A stretch of 64,000 nt of DNA. Source: Nitratireductor arenosus (GTDB lineage: Bacteria; Pseudomonadota; Alphaproteobacteria; Rhizobiales; Rhizobiaceae). Location of the stretch: the NCBI RefSeq assembly GCF_009742725.1, contig NZ_WPHG01000005.1:1-64000 (forward strand), written 5' to 3'. Below, in pieces: positions 7,415-16,072 of this stretch (positions are counted from its first letter, which is position 1; the number at the start of each line of letters is the position of its first letter). The translations under genes and the position numbers were made by a program. The notes under the pieces were generated by a model. It saw nothing but the letters and a program-made list of their open reading frames with translations. It made no database searches and was not told the DNA's origin.

Positions 7415-10400
7415 TTATCGGTTTTGACGACTCACTCGAAAGTAACGTGAAGTACCGACACCCCTCGTATAACGCGGTTGATCGAAGGCTTGTGGCTTCA
7501 CATACCAAACTTGGCTGACCGGCAGGGCCGCGGAGACAATGGCTGCCGCAGTCGCCTGCATCTTATTTCCTGTCAGCCCGATCTCGTAGTCGAGTCCTCC
7601 GCGCACAAACCAACCCTCATGTTGGCGAAACAGGATTCCAGCCAACTCAGAGAGGTCGCCTGCATCCGCCGATGCGACGACACCACCCGGCGTATCCTCA
7701 AGTGCGACCCGAGCTGCGATGCCGCCAACGCGAGCCCGTGAGGTTTCCGCAACGTCCGTAATGACTTGGACCGCGTCGTACTCTCGTGCAGAGGTGAGAT
7801 GGAGAAGCCGTTCGTGCCGAGGCGAGGCAAAGGCGGACAGCGCACGCAGCCGTGTTCCATCCGACTCCGCAGCAAGCAGCGGTACCGACTGGTAGGGACC
7901 AGTCTCACCCGTCAGCACATCGCGTAGCGCAGTTAGCAGAAGATGGTGATCGGACGCACTATATGCGTCCAATATGGTCTTCAGGTCGGCTTCAAGTGGA
8001 TAGTATTGGGCTGCGCTGGTATGGGCAACGAAAAGCTCGTCGCTGCTGCGGAGCCCAGCTCGGACGAAGGAGAATAGCGCGGGCTTGGCCAATCCGGTGA
8101 TGTCGATCATCGCTCGGCCGCAAAGTTGCGGGGGCATTCCGTCCATCAGCGAGTCGTAGGAGACTTCTTCGAGCGGAATGCCGTGCTCTCGTATGGCATC
8201 GCGCATCTCGTCGGCATGCCCGTCGTTCTCGTAGCGCACCGCGAGGACGCGGTGGGCTTTGATCCGCGGCAACAACCGCAAAATCGACGCGAGGGTGCGC
8301 TCCTCGAAGCCCAACCCCACTACGAGATCGTCGACCGCGATATCATCAAGAGCGTGGGCCTTCAGCTCGTCAACTGAAGGCGCGGGTGGAAACACCATCG
8401 GCAGACCTTCATCGCTACTGTCCCGTGGATCCGGACTGAGTTGCGCGAGAAGGTCCATCTGAATGCCTGTAGCACGTGGGGCAGGTTCGAACCGACGCGG
8501 CTCGTCCTCCGATTCCGCTTCCGCAAGTCCTTCCTCATCCTCCAAGTACTCCCCGGTCGACAGGTTGCGCAGCAGGACTTCGCGACCTGCCTCCGGTTCT
8601 GCAAGCCAGCGCTCAAGATCTTCCCCCGAAAGCTCGAAGCGATCGCGGTCAGACAGTCCAATGAAATTTGCTAGTCCGTAAATCTTACGGAAGGTAAGCT
8701 TGAATTGTTGTACCGGATCCGAATCATGCGTCTTCGTCCGTGCCGTCCCACCGGTGAATACGAAGACTCCCGCATCTACTAAATCACGAAGTCGGTTCAT
8801 CTGTGTTTGCAATTCGCCGGAGGTTACACGGACATAGAGTGACGTATATTGTCGAATGCGCCCGGTCGGCTTGCCTTTGCCGGACTCCATGAGGAGTTGG
8901 TGTGATGCTTCTGCAAACTGCAGCGCCACCGTCTTAAGATCGCTGCCCCGCCGATCGAGGCTGTAAAGATGTCGGGCGCAAAAATCTTGGAACACTTCAT
9001 GCTGTCGTTCGGGCGGAACGGGTAAGCCCGATCGGCTACCCGTCAGGATCTCCTGGTATATTTGAATGACGGCTCCGATATCGCCTACACACACGCCAGC
9101 AAGAGCGCGTAGGCCATGATACAGCCGCTTGCGTTCTCGCGATCGCGTCTGCGTTTCAGCGATCACGCGTGCAATTGACTCAAGATCGACGTCGCCTAGC
9201 ACATTCATCGAACTCTGGCTGGGGTGGCCTGGGAAAAGGCGCGCCCGCGCATCAAGAATCTTTGTAACGAATGTCTTGCCGCTGCGATCCTTGAGGCGTG
9301 TCTGAACCTCAGCTCCCAGATCGAATGTATTGAAGTCACGGCCGGCCGCTGCTGGATGGACCCTGCCAGGCGACTTTAAATTGAGAAAGATGGTCTGCGC
9401 TTCCGAAGTCAGCTTGAACGCGCAATGCGCGTGTTGGAACAGAAGGGCGGAAAGGAGATCCTCGACCCGGTCGGGATCAAGGTAGCGCGTCGACACATCG
9501 TCCAAAAGGAACAGAACCTGTGCATCGTTCCAGATTGGCGCCGCTCGTCGCAGGGCTTCGGCAAGATGCGGGAAGGCGGTGTTGGGATTTGTGGCTAGGC
9601 GCAGGCCGGAGTCGCTGCGGCTGACTCGGACGAGCAGGTCGCTCATCGCGCGCTCCAGTTGCTCTACGTTCGCAACAGACTCGATTACCGGACGGGGTGT
9701 CAGCAGTTCAGTAACCGCCCGAATCAATCCGACGCTCGCATCGAAGGGGATCGCCCCGCCGTCGAGATCTTGGAGATGCGCCATAGCACGCGCTCCCTGC
9801 GCTGCATACGCGACGAGAAGCCGGGCGAATAGTTCTTCGGTCGAGGGCCGATCAGCGCGTGGGTCAACCGGGATAAGGCGCTGTGCTGATACAAAGAGTC
9901 CGACATATCCATCGTCCGTCACCCGGCGCAGCGCGTCCTCATCTGTCTCCTTTGGCAATACCGCTGCGCGGGCGTGAAACTGCAGCGAATGGAGAAGCAT
10001 TGTTTTTCCGCAACCCCGCATTCCCGTCATGACCAGCGGTCCAGGCGCACTCACCTTCTTGAGCCATGCACCCTCAGGGTCGACGATAAGCTGTGGCACG
10101 TACCAAGCATCGAGGGTCTGCGCATTGTAGGACTCTGCAAACGTACGCAGCACGGTCTGATTGCGCCAGGGACGCCACGACTCGGCGGTGCGATGATATT
10201 GCTCGCGGATCCCCACGATGACGTCGTCGGCGGAGGGAGTGCGTTGGTGCTCCGTCGCCGCGGCGAGTCCCTGTGCGATGCCGTGAAGCTTGAGTCCGAT
10301 GCGTTTATCCAGATCGGGAGCTGTATCCCCGTCCGACAGCAGACGGTCGGCCATCGCGTGAATGTGACGACCGATCCAGTGCAGATCGCCCAGATGAATA

Positions 10401-11089
10401 CCGCCCGAGCGGCGATCTCCTGCAACGGAACCGAGATCGATTGCGACGGCGCGGACCGCTGGTTCGATCGCGTCTGCCCGTCTGCGTCCCATAGGGAGGT
10501 CCTGAAGGATGATATTAGCTGCGTGCAGGTCATTGTGATGGACCTTTAGTCTCTCGAACTCTTCCTTCATCCTGAAGAGGTCGCATGCGATCTGTGCTGC
10601 TTGCGCCGCTGAAAGTGGGCGTTCACCGGATAGATACTTCGCCAACGTATCGCCCTCAACGAATTGAAGTACAGCAACATGACAACGCAGCTTGATGTCA
10701 CCGAAGGCGATGTCGCAGTCGAACATTTGTTCGACTGCAACGACGTGATCCGCGCCGTCGGCAACTTCGGCGTGAAGTTCAGTTTCTTTTGCGAAATCCT
10801 TCTCGAACTTTCGATAGAGCTCGATGGGGCTTACCTTTAGAACTCTATGTGCGCGATTGAGACCGGTCCGTGGCTTCGCAACGAAGGTCGCGGCATAGAA
10901 GCCACGACCCAGCGGACGTTCAACGTCAAACTCACCGATCGCGGCAGGCGTCCACTCTAAGGGGAAGCCGTACTCCCGACCGCATAGGGGACACACCTCG
11001 TCGAGCCGCTTCTCGCGTTGATCATGATCGGGACAGGTGAAGCAACAGAATTTTCCGATCTCCGACACGATCGCTCTCCAGTGCGCCAT
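7415..11089 (-). CDS. Zinc ribbon/protein kinase/AAA-type ATPase fusion, predicted defence protein
   Basis: This 1,224-residue protein joins several signalling modules. Residues 15-36 hold a zinc ribbon (C16, C19, C33, C36). Residues about 55-260 are a Ser/Thr-kinase-like domain: glycine loop LGRGFYAATF at 60-69, lysine K85, catalytic loop HNDLHAAN at 185-192 (D187, N192), and DLGS at 218-221 in place of DFG. Residues about 320-600 are a P-loop ATPase of the AAA/ORC-CDC6 type: Walker A GMRGCGKT at 356-363, Walker B LLDD at 528-531. The last 300 residues look alpha/beta, with two similar motifs, DITGLAKP (1006-1013) and GLTGNKMQ (1181-1188). The second resembles the TGGTK motif of CARF ligand-sensing domains. 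GTG 11068 is an alternative start with GGAG upstream. No substrate is known. Confidence 0.75.
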   Translation of the reverse strand: MAHWRAIVSEIGKFCCFTCPDHDQREKRLDEVCPLCGREYGFPLEWTPAAIGEFDVERPLGRGFYAATFVAKPRTGLNRAHRVLKVSPIELYRKFEKDFAKETELHAEVADGADHVVAVEQMFDCDIAFGDIKLRCHVAVLQFVEGDTLAKYLSGERPLSAAQAAQIACDLFRMKEEFERLKVHHNDLHAANIILQDLPMGRRRADAIEPAVRAVAIDLGSVAGDRRSGGIHLGDLHWIGRHIHAMADRLLSDGDTAPDLDKRIGLKLHGIAQGLAAATEHQRTPSADDVIVGIREQYHRTAESWRPWRNQTVLRTFAESYNAQTLDAWYVPQLIVDPEGAWLKKVSAPGPLVMTGMRGCGKTMLLHSLQFHARAAVLPKETDEDALRRVTDDGYVGLFVSAQRLIPVDPRADRPSTEELFARLLVAYAAQGARAMAHLQDLDGGAIPFDASVGLIRAVTELLTPRPVIESVANVEQLERAMSDLLVRVSRSDSGLRLATNPNTAFPHLAEALRRAAPIWNDAQVLFLLDDVSTRYLDPDRVEDLLSALLFQHAHCAFKLTSEAQTIFLNLKSPGRVHPAAAGRDFNTFDLGAEVQTRLKDRSGKTFVTKILDARARLFPGHPSQSSMNVLGDVDLESIARVIAETQTRSRERKRLYHGLRALAGVCVGDIGAVIQIYQEILTGSRSGLPVPPERQHEVFQDFCARHLYSLDRRGSDLKTVALQFAEASHQLLMESGKGKPTGRIRQYTSLYVRVTSGELQTQMNRLRDLVDAGVFVFTGGTARTKTHDSDPVQQFKLTFRKIYGLANFIGLSDRDRFELSGEDLERWLAEPEAGREVLLRNLSTGEYLEDEEGLAEAESEDEPRRFEPAPRATGIQMDLLAQLSPDPRDSSDEGLPMVFPPAPSVDELKAHALDDIAVDDLVVGLGFEERTLASILRLLPRIKAHRVLAVRYENDGHADEMRDAIREHGIPLEEVSYDSLMDGMPPQLCGRAMIDITGLAKPALFSFVRAGLRSSDELFVAHTSAAQYYPLEADLKTILDAYSASDHHLLLTALRDVLTGETGPYQSVPLLAAESDGTRLRALSAFASPRHERLLHLTSAREYDAVQVITDVAETSRARVGGIAARVALEDTPGGVVASADAGDLSELAGILFRQHEGWFVRGGLDYEIGLTGNKMQATAAAIVSAALPVSQVWYVKPQAFDQPRYTRGVGTSRYFRVSRQNR

Positions 11090-11197
11090 TAAACTTGAGC
11101 GATGTACGCTCTTCGTCTTCCAACGCTATCGCGTCGGTTATGGCGTCGTCCACCGCTCGCCGCACCTCCACCCATGTGGACAACGAATAGCCGAAGG

Positions 11198-11237
11198 TTG
11201 ACCTTGACTATGGTTGAGTATAGTCAAGCAGGGTCAA
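11198..11237. promoter_or_regulatory. Nested palindromic operator/promoter between divergent arms of the defence module
   Basis: An inner perfect inverted repeat (TTGACTAT 11204-11211, ATAGTCAA 11220-11227) is enclosed by an outer one (TTGACC 11198-11203, GGGTCAA 11231-11237). The outer TTGACC could be a -35 element with TATAGT at 11219-11224 as -10 (15-base spacing, rather short). It ends 16 bases before the start codon of the small HTH gene, so that protein is the obvious candidate binder. Binding here would touch both divergent transcription units. Confidence 0.6.
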
Positions 11238-11253
11238 GGGGGACGGTGAGCCT

Positions 11254-11457
11254 ATGAGTAGTGACGGTGATCTCTATATTGCCGAGGCTGCAGCGGCTGC
11301 CGGAATCTCGAAGCCGACGCTGCTTCGATGGATCAAAGACGGGAAAGTTGACGACGCTCGCCAGCGTGACCGAAACGGATGGCGCGTTTTTTCGCCGGAT
11401 GAGGTAGCGCAGATCAAGGCGCGCGCGGAGTCCACCAAACCGGCAAAGAAAGCATGA
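11254..11457 (+). CDS. Small MerR/excisionase-type HTH protein
   Basis: The 67-residue protein is mostly a winged helix-turn-helix of the MerR/excisionase type: YIAEAAAAAGISKPTLLRW forms the helix-turn-helix, and GWRVFSPDEVAQI the wing and following helix. A lysine/alanine tail ends it. No ligand-binding domain is present, so it is likely a simple DNA-binding regulator. GGTGAG precedes the ATG. Its last four bases overlap the methyltransferase start (ATGA), indicating translational coupling. It sits right after the palindrome at 11198-11237 and may control its own operon, much as C proteins do in restriction-modification systems; that is inference. Confidence 0.75.
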   Translation: MSSDGDLYIAEAAAAAGISKPTLLRWIKDGKVDDARQRDRNGWRVFSPDEVAQIKARAESTKPAKKA

Positions 11458-12692
11458 CGGCCCCGTCGTTCAGCGCGGCGCGGCGCCAGCGTCCAGCCTT
11501 CCTTGCAGTGGATTTCTTCTGCGGCGCCGGCGGCACCACCCGCGGTCTCATCGACGCGGGCGGCTATGTTATCGCCGGGGTTGATAAGGACAGTCGCTGC
11601 AAGGAGACCTACGTCGAGAACAATCCGAACATCACGGTCGATTTCGCGTCGCCTCGGTTTATCCGGCGCGACATCTTTCCGGCAACGGATGCCTATCCGG
11701 AGGGAGAACAGAAGGAGTTGTTCGAGGAGTTGGAGGAGCTGATCAGCAAGTATCGTCGCGAAGCTCCGAATGCTCCTCTGATGTTCGCGATTTGCGCGCC
11801 CTGCCAACCGTTCACGAAGCTCTCCAGGAAAGAATTAAGCGAAGCTCGAAGGATGGGCCGGGAGCGCGACAGCAACCTGTTGAGGGAGGCGACAAAGTTC
11901 GTTGCACATTTTCGGCCCGAAATGATTCTGTCTGAAAACGTCCAAGGCATCGGTGATCCGAAATACGGAGGAGTCTGGGAGGATTTCCGTCGCGAGCTTA
12001 GAGAACTTGGTTATGCTACCGGCAGCAACGTCATTTGTACGTCCAGCTTCGGCGTGCCCCAATACCGTAAACGATCGATCCTGATCGCAGTACCCAGGGA
12101 GATGGCGCGCGCGGAATTCCTAGTTTCGGATAAAGTCGACGCTGATCTCGTCGTACCGAAGGCGGATGCTCAAGCGGCCGTTCAAACGGTGAGATCGGCG
12201 ATCGGACATTTGCCGGCGCTCGCGGCTGGCGTTCAGCATTCGTCGATACCCAATCACAAAACGCGTTCGTTGAGCGGCCTCAATCTGAAGCGGCTCGCAG
12301 CCGCGAAGCCCGGTCAGTCGAATGCCTATCTCGATGCCACGCCGCACGGGGACCTTTCGCTTGCGTGCCACCGGAAAGTGAACGCAAAGCTCAATGTCCG
12401 GTGCTTCACCGACGTGTACACGCGTATGGACCCCGACAGACCATCGCCGACGATTACAACCAAATGCCACAGCATCTCGAACGGTCGCTTCGGGCATTTC
12501 GATACGAGGCAGATACGCGGCATTTCCTTGCGCGAAGCGGCAATTTTGCAATCGTTCCCGCAAGACTATGTCTTCTACCCGACAGACATGATTGAGCCGG
12601 TGGCTCGAATGATCGGTAACGCGGTGCCACCCCGGCTCGCCGAATACTTTTCCCGCTATCTCTCTGGCTCGATAGCTCCAGCCGATGCGTAA
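11454..12692 (+). CDS. Dcm-type DNA (cytosine-C5) methyltransferase
   Basis: All main motifs of m5C methyltransferases are visible in this 412-residue protein: motif I DFFCGAGGTTRG (20-31) for AdoMet, motif IV APCQP with catalytic C117, motif VI ENV (161-163), motif VIII QYRKR (203-207) and motif X GNAVPP (388-393). A variable target-recognition region lies around 270-340. It methylates cytosine at C5 in a specific DNA sequence that cannot be deduced here. It overlaps the HTH gene by four bases upstream and the convergent vsr gene by 37 bases downstream. In the module it probably marks self DNA. Confidence 0.92.
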   Translation: MTAPSFSAARRQRPAFLAVDFFCGAGGTTRGLIDAGGYVIAGVDKDSRCKETYVENNPNITVDFASPRFIRRDIFPATDAYPEGEQKELFEELEELISKYRREAPNAPLMFAICAPCQPFTKLSRKELSEARRMGRERDSNLLREATKFVAHFRPEMILSENVQGIGDPKYGGVWEDFRRELRELGYATGSNVICTSSFGVPQYRKRSILIAVPREMARAEFLVSDKVDADLVVPKADAQAAVQTVRSAIGHLPALAAGVQHSSIPNHKTRSLSGLNLKRLAAAKPGQSNAYLDATPHGDLSLACHRKVNAKLNVRCFTDVYTRMDPDRPSPTITTKCHSISNGRFGHFDTRQIRGISLREAAILQSFPQDYVFYPTDMIEPVARMIGNAVPPRLAEYFSRYLSGSIAPADA

Positions 12693-13081
12693 ACCTGCGA
12701 CAGGATCGATTGCACGCCTTCGTCGAGGGCGCATTCCCATACGATCACGACCCGCCAGCCGAGAGCTTCCAGCTTGCTTCGAACCTGCCTATCACGCTCC
12801 ATATTACGCTCGAGCTTCGGTGCCCAAAATTCGACGTTTGACTGAGGCCGCATCCCACGGCGGCAATCGTGCCCATGCCAGAAGCATCCATGAACGAGCA
12901 CGACCATTCGGTGTTTGGGAAGAGCGAGATCGGGCGATCCAGGCAAGTCCCGACGATGAAGGCGAAAGCGAAGACCGGCGGCGTGCAGAGCGCGACGCAC
13001 GAATAGTTCGGGCGCCGTATTTTTCTGTCCGATGCGCGCCATTACGCGCGAGCGCTGTTCCCCTGTTAGGCGATCCGCCAT
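12656..13081 (-). CDS. vsr: Very short patch repair endonuclease (Vsr)
   Basis: The 141-residue protein aligns with E. coli Vsr closely enough that residue numbers coincide: D51 in SPDLAL, H64, H69 and H71 in HGCFWHGHDC, and zinc ligands C66, C73 and C117 are all present. Vsr nicks beside T:G mismatches created by deamination of 5-methylcytosine, so it is the usual companion of a Dcm-type methylase. I chose ATG 13081; the open frame extends further upstream but only antisense to the next gene. The gene lies on the strand opposite to its neighbours, overlapping the end of the methyltransferase gene and starting 15 bases from the ATPase gene start. Confidence 0.93.
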   Translation of the reverse strand: MADRLTGEQRSRVMARIGQKNTAPELFVRRALHAAGLRFRLHRRDLPGSPDLALPKHRMVVLVHGCFWHGHDCRRGMRPQSNVEFWAPKLERNMERDRQVRSKLEALGWRVVIVWECALDEGVQSILSQVYASAGAIEPER

Positions 13082-13096
13082 CACGCAAATATAGCA

Positions 13097-16072
13097 ATGA
13101 GTGACGATTCCTCCATGTCCGAAAACAACAAGGTGGATACGAGATCTATCTCGCTCGCTTCCAACAACGTGCCGTTCCGTACGCGCGCCCGTACGATTGA
13201 CCACCTGGGACGTGGCCAGATCGCCGACGCACCGACCGCCGTCAGCGAGTTGTGGAAGAATGCATGGGATGCCTACGCGACGCAGGTATCGCTCAACATC
13301 TTCGACGGAACCCCCGTAATCGCTGCGATCTTCGATGACGGCATTGGCATGTCGGCCGAGGACTTCATCGAAAAGTGGTTGGTGATCGGCACCGAATCCA
13401 AGATCGACGGTCCCTCGACCGCACCGCCTGTCGATTTCGTCGGACCGCGCCGCGAACGACAAGGTGAGAAGGGAATTGGGCGCTTATCCGCCGCCTTCCT
13501 CGCGCCAGCCACTTTGGTGCTTTCGCAGCAGGCTGACGGTCCGATTTCAGCGGTTCTCGTCGATTGGCGACTCTTCGAGAATCCGTTCCTGTCGCTCGAT
13601 CAGATAACGCTGCCGGTGCGAACCTTCGAGGATTGGGCGGCCATCGTCGACGGCCTCCAATCCATGGCAGACGTTGTCATTGCCAATCTCGGGAAACGCG
13701 ATGCTTCGGGCGCATTCTCTTTGAAACCCGAGTGGCAGCGGTATGCGGACACTGAGTCCGAGAGCTATGGTCAAACGACCGCCGGTTCAGTCCTGGAATT
13801 CTGGCGATCAATGCCGGTTTCCCAACGTCATCTTGAGGAGTGGCCGGTATTTGCCGACCTAGCGAAGCACGGGACCGCGCTCTTTCTGTTAGGTGCTCAC
13901 CACGAATTATCGGTATGGCTCAACTCCGCGCACGACGACGAGGAAGCAAAGAAGGTCAAGGATCGTCTGAAGGATATTTTGACTGGCTTTACGGATACGC
14001 TGTCGCCTTCGCCCGTTGCCTTCGAATATGAGGTTTTGGCCTATCGGGGCGACGTGCCCCGGCGGATCCTTGCATCCTCGGACGTGTTTGACCTCAAGGA
14101 CTTCCAAGAGCTCGAACACAGCGTTGAGGGCGCGTTCGACGAAGTTGGTATCTTTCGCGGAACGGTAAAGGCGTTCGGCGAAGAATTGGGCGAGCGCATC
14201 ATACCGCCACCCCGACCGTTACCCGTGGCCCGCTCAGATCGGCCCGGTCCGTTCGCTTTCGCAATCGGCACGTTCGAGCAAATCGAGGCGAGTTCGACGC
14301 ACAGCGCCCAACGCCACAAGGATCTCGTCGAGCTTGTCGACCGCTATGGCGGCGTAAGAGTCTATCGTGACGGTCTTCGTATCATGCCTTACGGCTCAGC
14401 CGAAGCGGACTTCTTCTCGCTCGAAGAAACGCGGCAGAAGCATGCGGGGCGTTATTTTTGGGCCCATCGCCGGAGCTTTGGGAGATTGGCCTTCACCCGC
14501 GCCGCAAATCCAGCCTTGCGGGACAAAGCCGGCCGCGAAGGTCTGGTTGAGAATCGAGCAAGCCGGGAACTCCGGCTCCTAGTCCAGGCGCTTCTAATCA
14601 AGCTGGCACGAGACTACTTCGGAACGGATGCCCCAGAACGCGCCGAACGCATTGCGGAAACCCAAAAGCGCAACATGAAGGGCAAGAAGGCTGCGGACCA
14701 AGCCCGCAAGCGACGTCGTAACGAATTCAGAGCGTATCTTAACGACGCCACCAAACGGATGCCGCAGCTTGCCGAGCGCGCTGAGAGTATCTCGGTCCGA
14801 CTGGGCGATCCCAATCAACAGAGAACGAAGGAAGCGGTCGCCGCTATGCGCGCCGAAGTCGAGCAGGCTAGAGAGGAATTGACCGCGCTCACTCCGCTTG
14901 ACGTACCGAACACGTTGGGCGATGCGGAAGACCGTTATCGAGCCTTTCGGGACGCGCTCGACGAAGCGCGCGATCTAATTTTGCTTTCCGACGAAACGCT
15001 TCGTGGACTCGAGGCGGGGGTTGGGGCTGCTACGCCTCGTGAAATCGTTTCGGCCGCGCAAGCCCGGCATCGCGAAGCGTTGGATAAGCTGCTCGACAAC
15101 TATCAGGCGGAAATCCGTGAAGGCATCCGGTCGATTACTTCGGCATGGACCTCGAACCTCGCAGACGACCGTAGCCGCTTTGAAAGGGCCACCGCACCGT
15201 TGATCCGCAAGATGTCCGCAGAGACGGACCTTGGTGATCTTCTTAGTCTTCTGGAAAGCGTGAGACGCGAGCTGGAAGTCGAGTTCAACGACCGCTATCG
15301 CCCGATCACCCGGAACATCGTCACCATCAGTGAAGGCATCGACGCTGACACGGCACTCACCACGATCGATGAAGATCGGGAGGAGCTTGAGCGCCGCGTG
15401 CGAGACCTCAACGCCGTCGCCCAGTTGGGCATCACGGTTGAGATCATCGGTCACGAACTTGAGGCGCTCGACAGTGAGGTGAGTCGCAATCTCGATCGCT
15501 TGCCGGAAGCGTCAAAGTCGACCGATGAATTCCGACGAGCGCTCGATGCGCACCGTGCACTGACGGAAAAGCTACGGTTCCTCTCGCCGCTACAGCTAGC
15601 GGGTGCCCGGCTGAGGGAAACGATCACGGGTAAGACTATCGCAGACTATGTCCGGGCATTTTTCCGCCCCATATTCAGCGACAACGGCATCACGTTCGAC
15701 AGCACGCAAGCGTTCGACGCTATCAGCTTCACCGAGCTCAAATCCCGCATCTTCCCGGTGTTTATTAACCTCGTAAACAACTCAATTTACTGGGTGGGTC
15801 GATCTGAAGATCGCCGAATTCGTTTAGACTTCACCGACGGGAAGATCGTCGTCGGCGACAGCGGCCCGGGAGTTGATCGCGATGACGTCCGCCGGCTCTT
15901 TCAGCTTTTTTATACACGTCGAACGTCCGGCCGGGGTGTCGGGCTTTACCTTGCCCGAGTAAATCTCGAAGCGGGCCGCCATACGATACGATACGCGACT
16001 GACGACGATCCGCAGGTTCTCTCTGGCGCAAACTTCATCATCGAGATCAGGGGGCTTGATAGTGGAGCTTAG
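13097..16072 (+). CDS. MORC/HSP90-like ATPase with C-terminal histidine-kinase-like module
   Basis: This 991-residue protein carries two GHKL ATPase folds. The N-terminal one has E51, N55 and D58 in SELWKNAWDA, DDGIGM at 80-85 and GEKGIGRL at 123-130, the pattern of MutL/HSP90/MORC ATPases. The middle third is rich in charged helices and probably coiled coil (about 530-800). The C-terminus resembles a sensor kinase: H786 in IGHELEAL like an H-box, N-box FINLVNNS (889-896), G1 box GDSGPG (920-925), then LFYTRRTSGRGVGLYL. Bacterial MORC-like ATPases are known to sit beside Dcm/Vsr genes in restriction-type operons. The kinase-like end and the adjacent receiver gene suggest phosphotransfer. The start lacks a clear ribosome binding site; ATG 13115 is possible. 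Confidence 0.8.
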   Translation: MSDDSSMSENNKVDTRSISLASNNVPFRTRARTIDHLGRGQIADAPTAVSELWKNAWDAYATQVSLNIFDGTPVIAAIFDDGIGMSAEDFIEKWLVIGTESKIDGPSTAPPVDFVGPRRERQGEKGIGRLSAAFLAPATLVLSQQADGPISAVLVDWRLFENPFLSLDQITLPVRTFEDWAAIVDGLQSMADVVIANLGKRDASGAFSLKPEWQRYADTESESYGQTTAGSVLEFWRSMPVSQRHLEEWPVFADLAKHGTALFLLGAHHELSVWLNSAHDDEEAKKVKDRLKDILTGFTDTLSPSPVAFEYEVLAYRGDVPRRILASSDVFDLKDFQELEHSVEGAFDEVGIFRGTVKAFGEELGERIIPPPRPLPVARSDRPGPFAFAIGTFEQIEASSTHSAQRHKDLVELVDRYGGVRVYRDGLRIMPYGSAEADFFSLEETRQKHAGRYFWAHRRSFGRLAFTRAANPALRDKAGREGLVENRASRELRLLVQALLIKLARDYFGTDAPERAERIAETQKRNMKGKKAADQARKRRRNEFRAYLNDATKRMPQLAERAESISVRLGDPNQQRTKEAVAAMRAEVEQAREELTALTPLDVPNTLGDAEDRYRAFRDALDEARDLILLSDETLRGLEAGVGAATPREIVSAAQARHREALDKLLDNYQAEIREGIRSITSAWTSNLADDRSRFERATAPLIRKMSAETDLGDLLSLLESVRRELEVEFNDRYRPITRNIVTISEGIDADTALTTIDEDREELERRVRDLNAVAQLGITVEIIGHELEALDSEVSRNLDRLPEASKSTDEFRRALDAHRALTEKLRFLSPLQLAGARLRETITGKTIADYVRAFFRPIFSDNGITFDSTQAFDAISFTELKSRIFPVFINLVNNSIYWVGRSEDRRIRLDFTDGKIVVGDSGPGVDRDDVRRLFQLFYTRRTSGRGVGLYLARVNLEAGRHTIRYATDDDPQVLSGANFIIEIRGLDSGA

